NCBI GenBank assembly: GCA_933228895.1
Contig: OW121854.1
Location: forward strand, 54,044,609 to 54,108,608
Length of the DNA: 64,000 bases
From: Platycnemis pennipes
Lineage: Eukaryota > Arthropoda > Insecta > Odonata > Platycnemididae
Direction: 5' to 3'
Part shown: in pieces, positions 12,494-18,759 of the stretch
Numbering within the stretch: position 1 is the first letter of the stretch
Layout of the letters: each line of letters opens with the position of its first letter
Translations under genes and position numbers: made by a program
The notes under the pieces: generated by a model
The model's database searches: none
The model's input: the letters and a program-made list of their open reading frames with translations, nothing else
Told to the model about the DNA's origin: nothing

Positions 12494-13105
12494 ATGTCTC
12501 CCCTACTCTCCGTGAAAGCTGAGCTTGGTGGAAATCACCAACTAATCGTTCGCAAATTGAAGGATAATGTAAGCAACATATATGAAGTGCTCCTCCCATT
12601 ACCGCTACTGGACAACAACGAGAAGAACGATCTTAATCTCAGCCTAGAATTCCAGGAAAAATACTTTACAGTGTTCAAACATATGAGCAAAACCATAAAT
12701 ATCGTGGGAAAAAGTGTAATATTCTCAGGGTTTGAAAATCCTGAAACAGAGGAAGTGGAGCGTTTCAACGTGTCCACGATCAAGCAGCTGAAACTCGAGG
12801 GGGATAACCTGGAGAAGGCCGAGAGACAAGACCCATCCATCACGTGTCACGTCTACGATATAAAAAAGAAGAAGAAGATCGTATATTCGGGTGTATTCGC
12901 AAATGGAGGAGGATCCGAGTTTATTTCAAAACGTGACTGTTTATCAACAGATGGTGACCAAACTGATTTCGCCCCGCCTGTGACGTTTACAACTGGAGAA
13001 AAGTCGAGAATCAACTACCATAGAGTTTATGATGAACGAGGGAAGCATTTGGAAACGTATACTTTTATACTGAATGTTGTACCAACTGAATATACTTTGT
13101 TCTAA
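12494..13105 (+). CDS. Polinton terminal gene, left paralogue, 203 aa, unknown function
   Basis: An intact single-exon ORF starting at the first good ATG after the TIR-borne TATA box. It is homologous to the 205-aa protein at the other end of the element. Both share IYE, a motif FQ-x4-VF-x-H (here FQEKYFTVFKH, about residues 53-63), IVG-x2-V-x-FSGF-x-N (about 70-82) and VERFN (about 88-92), and both end in a hydrophobic residue plus F. The second half differs strongly; here it includes a lysine run (KKKKK). There is no signal peptide or membrane segment. I do not recognise a function. Position next to the termini and duplication suggest a role in replication, packaging or host interaction, but that is inference. 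A poly(A) signal AATAAA overlaps the stop codon at 13105-13110. Confidence 0.85.
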   Translation: MSPLLSVKAELGGNHQLIVRKLKDNVSNIYEVLLPLPLLDNNEKNDLNLSLEFQEKYFTVFKHMSKTINIVGKSVIFSGFENPETEEVERFNVSTIKQLKLEGDNLEKAERQDPSITCHVYDIKKKKKIVYSGVFANGGGSEFISKRDCLSTDGDQTDFAPPVTFTTGEKSRINYHRVYDERGKHLETYTFILNVVPTEYTLF

Positions 13106-13106
13106 A

Positions 13107-13172
13107 TAAAAAAAATCAAACCTATTCATCTAGTTATCATTTCTTACTATCTAGTCCTTAATATTAAGAGGA
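13107..13172. repeat. inner inverted repeat block, left
   Basis: Positions 13107-13146 are identical to the reverse complement of 22661-22700. Weaker identity continues to about 13172, including TAATATTAAGAG and AAGGGTT. The block lies just behind the left terminal gene and contains part of its poly(A) region. Together with the TIR it brackets a gene whose coding sequence has diverged far from its mirror copy. Confidence 0.88.
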
Positions 13173-13219
13173 AGGGTTATTCAATAAATGAAACACATTG
13201 CATATAGGTTTTACAAAAA

Positions 13220-13225
13220 TTTATT
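13220..13225 (-). terminator. poly(A) signal of the 156-aa gene
   Basis: AATAAA on the minus strand, starting 7 bases after the stop codon at 13232-13234. It faces the AATAAA of the plus-strand gene ending at 13105, so the two genes converge on about 125 bp. Confidence 0.6.
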
Positions 13226-13231
13226 TCATTT

Positions 13232-13702
13232 TTAACATATTTTATTTTTCATACACCAATCTGCTAGCTTATGGCAGTTTTTTCTAGCACACTGCAGATT
13301 ATTTTGAGAATGCGACTCGATTAAACAGCCTTCATTTGTCGCTAATTTCTTAAGTGAAGGACAACCGTACATTTCTAAATTAGCCACGCAAATTCCTTTG
13401 GGAAGAAGACTGGTCAAGAAGGATGCCTTTTGAGCACCTTTCGTGAATAGAAACTGATAATCCCTCGTATATTTAAATAATATACTCTCCAGTTCTGAAT
13501 AATCTACATCCCCAGAGTATTCATTCAGACCATGATAGTTGTTCTTTAACCAATACGAGTCTTTCGCGTACAGAAATCTTGCTGGCGATTTGAAAAGCCA
13601 TGTATTACAACATTTCGTTTGCACATTAATGATAGCTAATTCCTTGACTATGTATCCACCATCAATTTTAGTGAATCCTTGAAATTCGATAACGGCACTC
13701 AT
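13232..13702 (-). CDS. Polinton small protein, 156 aa, unknown function
   Basis: The open frame reaches 13717, but its first codon there is TTG. The first ATG is at 13702 and gives a protein beginning MSAVIEFQGF. The pattern of an early VIEFQGF, then IVKELAIIN, WLFKSPARF, a central NNYHGLNE, a run ending FLFTKGAQKASFL, and a Cys/His-rich C-terminus (CPSLKKL, CARKNCHKL, WCMKNKIC) matches what I remember of a small unnamed protein recurring in arthropod and cnidarian Polintons. The early acidic strand resembles the start of an RNase H/exonuclease fold, but I would not assign an activity. It lies directly downstream of the 197-aa gene on the same strand. The ORF is intact. Confidence 0.8.
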   Translation of the reverse strand: MSAVIEFQGFTKIDGGYIVKELAIINVQTKCCNTWLFKSPARFLYAKDSYWLKNNYHGLNEYSGDVDYSELESILFKYTRDYQFLFTKGAQKASFLTSLLPKGICVANLEMYGCPSLKKLATNEGCLIESHSQNNLQCARKNCHKLADWCMKNKIC

Positions 13703-13848
13703 AACGTAATCTCTCAAACTTGCGAGATTTTTTTCATCTAACGCCAGAGGTTCAAGAGATTACAAGAGTTTCTGACTTGCAGAATTTTACCTCGTGCCAG
13801 AGGTCAGAAACCCTTTGCACACACTCATGTAATCAAAGTACAACCAAG

Positions 13849-14442
13849 TTATACCTTTTGATTACCAGACACATCATTCAACATGAGCACCACCTCAAAT
13901 TCCAATCTTTCCAGATCGTATTCAGTGTTATCGCTAGATAACCCGGTAGCGAGAAATTGTCTAACCTTATCACGGCTGTCCGAAAGTCTCCGAAGAAATA
14001 GATTTATCAGAGTGGAGAGTTTTAACAGCTTTTCCCATTCATCAACATTAAGAGTAAATGAGCTCTTTGATAAAATATTTCTAATGGATAAATGTCGCTT
14101 CCCAAAGTAATTTGCGTAGGACAAGCACTTCGAATAGAGCTGATCTTTTAAACCAATATATAGATAATTACTCACTGATTTTTCTAAATTTATAACATTA
14201 GTCCATTCACTGTGTGAAACAATAACACTTTTCTTATTTGCTTGATTAAATTGCACTACTGGTTCAAAGTCTCTGCTAGGATCGTAGCCCACACAAACAC
14301 TTTTCGATTTTACACCATTCAGATAATACACCGTTTGAAGCAGTAAATTATCGCTGTCACAAGATGATCGAGGAACGGGATGATGTCCAGACGGTCTCTT
14401 CCTTTTCACTGGCGGAGACTCCTTGTGCGATGACGACAGCAT
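13849..14442 (-). CDS. Polinton small protein, 197 aa, unknown function
   Basis: The open frame extends to 14469 but begins there with GTG. The first ATG (14442) gives a protein starting MLSSSHKESPPVKRKRPSGH. That basic N-terminus could act as a nuclear-localisation or nucleic-acid-binding tail. The body contains SVCVGYDPSRDFEPVVQF, VIVSHSEW and a leucine-rich C-terminal helix region. The combination VGYDPSRDFEPVV resembles another small unnamed Polinton-associated protein, which I recall from similar elements but cannot name. It has no membrane segment and is an intact frame. The gap to the next gene downstream is about 145 bp, and the metalloproteinase lies 180 bp upstream on the same strand. 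No clear TATA box is visible. Confidence 0.75.
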   Translation of the reverse strand: MLSSSHKESPPVKRKRPSGHHPVPRSSCDSDNLLLQTVYYLNGVKSKSVCVGYDPSRDFEPVVQFNQANKKSVIVSHSEWTNVINLEKSVSNYLYIGLKDQLYSKCLSYANYFGKRHLSIRNILSKSSFTLNVDEWEKLLKLSTLINLFLRRLSDSRDKVRQFLATGLSSDNTEYDLERLEFEVVLMLNDVSGNQKV

Positions 14443-14619
14443 GACGACTGATGCGTGACGGGAACGCACCAGGCTAGTCTATTATCAACTCTCCCATGCA
14501 TGGGGGGCACTAATGACCTTTACTAAGGAAGCGAAAGCGAACAACTTGATGAACTAATTATCGATAAATTTATCTAAAGACGACTCTTCATTTTTTTAAA
14601 ATGTCGACTGAGTATTACT

Positions 14620-16203
14620 TTAGTTGGAGAGAATATCTTCCATTCGTGAAACTAGGCTTTTTAAATCGTTTGCTATGATGGAAAAATCGGAAGGATATTT
14701 AGTGGGGCAAGGTATGTCGAATAACCTGAGATTATTTTTACCTGCTCTGACTAAAGTGTTATTAAATTCACTGTATTCGTACACGGTTTTTTCACGGAAG
14801 AAATACAATAAGCCATTCGTGTATCTAAATGCTGAATGAATGCCTGAAGGTATCTGTGGAAATACTTTCTTATGTCGAACCTGATCTTTAGGTCTGAAAC
14901 GACATTCATCCATTTCTATGATATATTCCTCATCATAAAATATCAACGTACGACCCGAGTACGTGTTAACTATTGCTTGTACTCTAGCACCTCGATGTAA
15001 ACCGATATCGACATTATTTACAGGGTATCCTTCAAGTAATTCCATTACTGGATATTTCACCATGTAAATCATATTGTTAGCAAATATCGCGATTTCTCCA
15101 CTCGGCCTATAATAAATAGCATCGAAACCCTTGAAATTTCTTTCAGGTAAGAATGGAAGCCAATCTGTAATGAGACGAGGACCTACAATGACTCTTTTTT
15201 CTGTTTCCATGTCCACGAACCAAAACCATTTTGCGTGAAAAATATACATCAAACTATTGACGACAAGAAATTGATCAACACTCTCGATATCACACAACTC
15301 TGGTGGTTGAAGGGGTCCATCGTTCCCTCCTCCATCTCTTTCCGTATTTTCCCTATGTACATTACTTTTTTCCGACGGATTCTCTCTCTTCTCACCTTCA
15401 GGAGGTGCGCCGTAGAGGTATTGCGCCGCTCGTATATCATCCTCATGTAACGTAAGTCGGTAATTATGATAGTTATAGTATGGGAACATCACAGCGTTCT
15501 CATCGTTGGAATGTGAGATGCCAAGCGTGTGTCCTATCTCGTGGATTAGGACCGCCAGTAGACTAACTTGCCTATCGGGCAATTCGACTTGATGCTTCCC
15601 CAAATACCATTCTTCATCTTGATCGATGTGGATTTCCAATGGTGAATCATGCCCAGTCGGATAATCCGCATGGCCTAATGTACCTCCTGATCCATCCAAG
15701 GGAGCAGGGCAGACTTCTTTTCTATGGTAATATTTATGAATGTTCCGCGTATTCAAAATGATAATATCTGGGCTATGAGAATCTTGTTCAAACTTTAAAT
15801 TCATCGCCTGACTCCATATTTCAAATGCTCTATTTGCCACTTCTATGTAGGTTTTGTTCACCAGGGCGTAGTGCCATTTCACAACGCCTTTATCCCATTT
15901 ATAATGAGACAACGAAAACCCGGAATCATCGACAACGCCGCATCGGGGTCTATTAGTTAAATTTAGAGTCATCTCGTTTAATTCACCATCTTTGGTTATA
16001 TTATAATATTCTTGAAAAATTTTAAGAGCTTCCTTAAAAGCGGTAGGATCAATGTTAGCTAATTCGTTCTCAATTACGTTCAAGTATCCATAATGGCGTA
16101 GATATTCAGCGACGCAAAGCGTTTGATTGGTGCTGTTTTTATCCGAAATGACTATTTGCACCCCCAGCTCACTGAAGAGCAGAAATAAGACAAAAGCAAT
16201 CAT
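14620..16203 (-). CDS. intronless matrix metalloproteinase (M10A) with hemopexin domain, 527 aa
   Basis: Predicted secreted zinc endopeptidase of the matrixin family, which cleaves extracellular-matrix or basement-membrane proteins. In order: hydrophobic signal peptide (residues 1-20); a peptidoglycan-binding-like prodomain; the cysteine switch PRCGVVD (86-92) that keeps the enzyme latent; a catalytic domain with the zinc motif HEIGHTLGISH (221-231; E222 is the catalytic glutamate); the Met-turn at M239; a hydrophilic linker (about 266-302); and a hemopexin-like domain closed by C304 and a cysteine near 505. The prodomain end lacks a furin RxKR site, and there is no C-terminal anchor. Length fits a full animal MMP. 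It has no introns, stops or shifts, and has its own TATA box. Animal MMP genes usually have introns, so capture through RNA or from another virus is inferred. Confidence 0.95.
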   Translation of the reverse strand: MIAFVLFLLFSELGVQIVISDKNSTNQTLCVAEYLRHYGYLNVIENELANIDPTAFKEALKIFQEYYNITKDGELNEMTLNLTNRPRCGVVDDSGFSLSHYKWDKGVVKWHYALVNKTYIEVANRAFEIWSQAMNLKFEQDSHSPDIIILNTRNIHKYYHRKEVCPAPLDGSGGTLGHADYPTGHDSPLEIHIDQDEEWYLGKHQVELPDRQVSLLAVLIHEIGHTLGISHSNDENAVMFPYYNYHNYRLTLHEDDIRAAQYLYGAPPEGEKRENPSEKSNVHRENTERDGGGNDGPLQPPELCDIESVDQFLVVNSLMYIFHAKWFWFVDMETEKRVIVGPRLITDWLPFLPERNFKGFDAIYYRPSGEIAIFANNMIYMVKYPVMELLEGYPVNNVDIGLHRGARVQAIVNTYSGRTLIFYDEEYIIEMDECRFRPKDQVRHKKVFPQIPSGIHSAFRYTNGLLYFFREKTVYEYSEFNNTLVRAGKNNLRLFDIPCPTKYPSDFSIIANDLKSLVSRMEDILSN

Positions 16204-16282
16204 TCTATGAGAGTAGAATGATGCGTGTGTTCAATACCACGCAAAAGGAAATAATGAGCCCTTCCTTCAATACTGCTGTCGA

Positions 16283-16289
16283 TTTTATA
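16283..16289 (-). promoter_or_regulatory. TATA box of the metalloproteinase gene
   Basis: TATAAAA on the minus strand, about 80 bp before the ATG at 16203. A start near 16255 would leave a leader of about 50 nt. No other TATA box is seen between it and the ATG. Confidence 0.7.
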
Positions 16290-16525
16290 GCTGTTTGCTC
16301 ATTACGCAATCGTTTATCATTAAAAGAATCATTTTATTAGCACGCTTTAAACCATTTCTCTTAATATTAAAATACCTCCACGCAAGTGTGTTAATCCAAT
16401 ATTCGAAAATAAAGCGTTCATCACCACTGACCTACACCCGTAATCTTATCCCACCGTTCTGACATATGTTAGGGGTGAATTCTCACCGAAGCCATCTCAA
16501 CGCTCAATGATCTATAATATTACGT
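16290..16525. other. spacer upstream of the metalloproteinase promoter
   Basis: About 235 bp of AT-rich non-coding DNA between the metalloproteinase promoter and the end of the integrase cluster. It includes a short direct repeat of TATTACGTCT at about 16519 and 16539. Confidence 0.5.
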
Positions 16526-16645
16526 CTAATAAACTAATATTACGTCTTTTTTATAAAATGCAATGGTGGAAGATTGCTCGCCACTACGAAATGGAATTGG
16601 ATCTCCGAGTTTGTTTGTCAAAAGAATTTCAATGCTCTCAATGTT
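16526..16645 (-). pseudogene. C-terminal remnant of another Polinton gene, abutting the integrase
   Basis: On the minus strand, from about 16645 to the TAG at 16526-16528, one frame reads NIESIEILLTNKLGDPIPF, then a short tail ending FYKK and seven more residues. A C-terminus of the type 'IEI-x-LTN-x-G-x-PIPF … hydrophobic-FxK' is familiar from structural or unnamed proteins of Polintons; I cannot say which. The rest of that gene and the second half of the integrase are missing, so an internal deletion probably joined the two. The deletion reading is inference. Confidence 0.55.
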
Positions 16646-16683
16646 ATTTTTTTCGGTAGAAAATGGGATTGTATGTTTGATAT

Positions 16684-17063
16684 TCACGGTTTTCTTTCGC
16701 AAAAAATATCATTAAATGCCTCGACTACCTCCTCTGATCTTTTTGCTCGTAAAGCTCTCGCCCACGCATATCTCGAAAATAAATCAATCACCGTTAAAAA
16801 TATAACAATGTCCTCTGTTGAATTTTTTCAAACTTCGCATATCGTTCAGATCACATTGCCGGCATTCATCAATGTATGATACGATGTAACGATTTCTAGG
16901 GAATTTCTTCCTCATCGGTCTGTGGCGTGTGTATGCGTCTTGAGAATCTAACCACTCGCGTATTGTCTTTCTCGAAATTCCAGTCGCTCGATTTAATTTC
17001 TCGACAGTGGAAAAGCCTGCAGTGTTCTGGATCATTGTACACCTTCTCGATTATATCGTTATC
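16684..17063 (-). pseudogene. Polinton retrovirus-like integrase, truncated and frameshifted
   Basis: The integrase would insert the element and create the 6-bp duplication. The 83-aa frame 17035-16784 shows the Polinton integrase N-terminus: GISRKTIREWLDSQDAYTRH, then KFPRNRYIV, then CDLNDMRSLKKFNRGHCYI, which includes the first catalytic Asp. A frame change at an A-run (about 16797-16801) moves the gene into a second frame with VIDLFSRYAWARALRAKR, which stops at 16684-16686. Upstream, another shift near 17020 separates the first residues (frame containing DNDIIEKVYNDPEH at about 17063-17022). The regions for the second Asp, the catalytic Glu and the C-terminal chromodomain are absent. The protein cannot be active. 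Members of the family are normally several hundred residues longer. Confidence 0.9.
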
Positions 17064-17560
17064 CACTCGTCTCCGAAACTTTTCGGTTTCCTTGGTCGAC
17101 TGCTTCGCCTCGGCATTGCTCTTGGTGACTTTTCTTTTTCGCTTCGTTCAGACCTCTTTCTTTTTCTTCTCTTTAGCTGTTTCGATAGATTCCCCACCGC
17201 GTCTAGTCTTCCCTCTATACGTTCCCATGTCTTATCCAAATCAGCATTCGCTCGTTTCACATCGGCAAGCGATTTCCTCAGTGCGTGGGTCTCCTCCTCC
17301 TCACTGTCCTGTGACCTTCTATGTGACTGGCTCTGACCAAAGGATTTCACTATCGGAATATGAATGGGCGATTTAATCTCGGAAACTGTGTTCAGATATT
17401 TATCTAGCACACGCTTGTACATGTGCCATTTGTCTATATCCTTTACACCTCTTTTCATCAAGATGGCTTTCATTTCAACATCTAATGCATTCAATCTCCT
17501 CTTCATTTGACCTCGCTCAAAAGCCTCAGGGTCGACTACGAGCATTTTACGCAAACTCAT
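17051..17560 (-). CDS. Polinton basic protein, 169 aa, unknown function
   Basis: The ORF starts with MSLRKMLVVDPEAF. It contains the short block LNALDVEMKAILMKRG followed by a tyrosine-ending helix (MYKRVLDKYL), a layout I associate with unnamed proteins encoded near the integrase in many Polintons. It then has an acidic/Gln stretch (DSEEEE), a likely coiled coil (about residues 92-128), and a very basic tail (KRRKRKRSERSEKEK, RRSSRPRKPK). Full-length relatives, as I recall them, continue into another conserved C-terminal domain that is not seen here, so the gene may be shortened by a deletion or shift before the integrase. Its ATG overlaps the stop of the upstream gene as ATGA, a tight coupling typical of co-transcribed viral genes. 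A role in DNA binding is plausible from the charge only. Confidence 0.7.
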   Translation of the reverse strand: MSLRKMLVVDPEAFERGQMKRRLNALDVEMKAILMKRGVKDIDKWHMYKRVLDKYLNTVSEIKSPIHIPIVKSFGQSQSHRRSQDSEEEETHALRKSLADVKRANADLDKTWERIEGRLDAVGNLSKQLKRRKRKRSERSEKEKSPRAMPRRSSRPRKPKSFGDEWITI

Positions 17561-17861
17561 TTTCCGCCAATGAGGCTACCTATGACACCACTCAATATGG
17601 ATCCGAGTAACATTGGCAGAAATCCTCCTTTTGTATACGAGAATCTTTTTTTTTAATGCTTATGCCACGCAAAGCCAAGTCTCTCAAAGTATATCGATGC
17701 TTGAATAGTTTTCGCTTTAGCCTATTATTTATCTTATGTCTACGTTCAAGCGTATTCAAACAACATTCGGAGATGGCATTAATCAACTCCGCATCCGATG
17801 CTTTTACTATAGCTGAACGCAACTTTGGTTTGGTAGATTTTAGCACATGGAGCAAATGATT
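17557..17861 (-). pseudogene. basic protein with glycine-rich hydrophobic tail (Polinton core-protein type), frameshifted
   Basis: The 87-aa frame 17855-17592 begins with a TTG, not ATG. It reads KSTKPKLRSAIVKASDAELI, then CLNTLERRHKINNRLKRKL and HRYTLRDLALRG. At a run of nine T (17646-17654) the frame is lost. A second frame then gives KGGFLPMLLGSILSGVIGS and ends with TGA at 17557-17559, overlapping the next ATG. A basic helical body with a GGFLP-type hydrophobic tail is the layout of a small Polinton/adintovirus protein compared by others with the adenovirus pX/mu core protein; I recall this but cannot verify it. The missing ATG and the shift mark it as damaged, unless the homopolymer length is a sequencing error. 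Confidence 0.75.
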
Positions 17862-17997
17862 ATTGTTCTACAATCTTTTCATCATGCACGGACATGTAGA
17901 TTACTGTGACCCTGTCTTCAGGAAAGATTTTAGTACGGAATCTAAACCTTTTGCCCGCGTCCTGTCCGAGGTCTAGGACCAAATAACCGAATGGTTC
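17860..17997 (-). pseudogene. C-terminal remnant of a further Polinton gene
   Basis: On the minus strand one frame from 17997 to the TAA at 17860-17862 encodes about 45 residues containing PFGYLVLDLGQDAGKRFRFR and IFPEDRVTVIYMSVHDEK. A stop lies just upstream in this frame (at about 18000). The next gene begins right at its end. The pattern 'GYLVLDL … KRFRFRTKIFPE' looks like the C-terminus of a conserved protein and not chance. I think it belongs to an unnamed structural gene, with low certainty. The upstream part of the gene is not visible. Confidence 0.5.
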
Positions 17998-17999
17998 TT

Positions 18000-18364
18000 A
18001 CTTCACCTCTTGATATACCCTTTCCAATTACTGTAATTTTTCAATTGATATGATACAAACGGTAGCAATACCGCGTCTATTATCACTCGCAGTTTAATCA
18101 AAGTAAGCAATCAACTTACGAGAACATCAATACTTCAGAGACCAGAACTTAGCGTACATTATTACGCATACACACACGGAAATGGAACGCAGTTCACCTT
18201 GAACGGTGAACTCTTTCCTTTCATACCGTGCTCAAACGCGTTCTTTTGATGAATGTATAGTTAACATTCGAACTCAGTCGTTCTATATCTCACGAAGCAG
18301 CAGCGGTGAAACAAATGCCCTGCATTATCAAGTGTCAGCGTCAGGTGCCTGGAAGAGAGTGTCT
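18000..18364. other. non-coding spacer, possible divergent promoter region
   Basis: About 360 bp between the minus-strand integrase cluster and the plus-strand small gene. It holds short open frames only, and I see no clear TATA box for the minus cluster. Confidence 0.4.
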
Positions 18365-18373
18365 TATATAAAG
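18365..18373 (+). promoter_or_regulatory. TATA box of the 59-aa gene
   Basis: TATATAAAG. A start site near 18396 fits, leaving a leader of about 140 nt before the ATG at 18538. That leader contains a short upstream ORF starting at about 18402. Confidence 0.6.
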
Positions 18374-18537
18374 TCTCGGATTTGGTACAGCTTAACACTG
18401 GATGTTGGTGGGCATCTTGATCTATTCCTACAGAGAAGATACTCTCACAACCGATAGAACTATTGAATGGTAGTGAAAGTTGTACAGTGTAAAACGTGTA
18501 TTTGGTGTAGGTGTGAGTGTGAAAATAACGTGAAATT

Positions 18538-18717
18538 ATGGATCACGCAATGGATGGTCTGGAAACTATTATATTTTTTATTTGTGATAATATACACTTT
18601 TTCGAATGCATTATTGGTATTATATTTTTTATATGTCTAGGAATGGAAATACATAATAATATCAATGATGGTGTTAACAATAATCAAACTACATTCAATA
18701 TTACGAATGGGCTTTAA
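18538..18717 (+). CDS. small membrane protein, 59 aa, unrecognised
   Basis: Short ORF beginning MDHAMDGLETIIFFICDN. Two hydrophobic stretches (about residues 10-16 and 25-35, the latter IIGIIFFICLG) may form one or two membrane passes. They are followed by a hydrophilic Asn-rich tail (HNNINDGVNNNQ) with possible N-glycosylation sequons (NQT, NIT). A TATA box lies 165 bp upstream and AATAAA 35 bp downstream (18752-18757), so the ORF sits in a complete gene-like unit. I know of no homologue. The only coding evidence is this context and the membrane pattern. Chance is possible because the region is AT-rich and hydrophobic codons are T-rich. Confidence 0.5.
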   Translation: MDHAMDGLETIIFFICDNIHFFECIIGIIFFICLGMEIHNNINDGVNNNQTTFNITNGL

Positions 18718-18751
18718 ACCTTTTGAGAGATAAAAGGTTTGTGTACATTAA

Positions 18752-18757
18752 AATAAA
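18752..18757 (+). terminator. poly(A) signal of the 59-aa gene
   Basis: AATAAA 34 bp after the stop codon, on the coding strand. Confidence 0.55.
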
Positions 18758-18759
18758 AA

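Noticed and set aside
14624..14839. 71-aa plus-strand frame over the metalloproteinase
   Set aside because: Antisense shadow of the MMP coding region.
16900..17040. LTR retrotransposon as the source of the integrase
   Set aside because: No LTRs, gag or RT nearby. The integrase signature and the bounding TIRs with 6-bp duplication fit a Polinton.
17007..17376. 109- and 149-aa plus-strand frames over the integrase cluster
   Set aside because: Antisense to the 169-aa basic protein and the integrase; Phe/Ser/Leu-rich shadows of Lys/Arg/Glu-rich coding.
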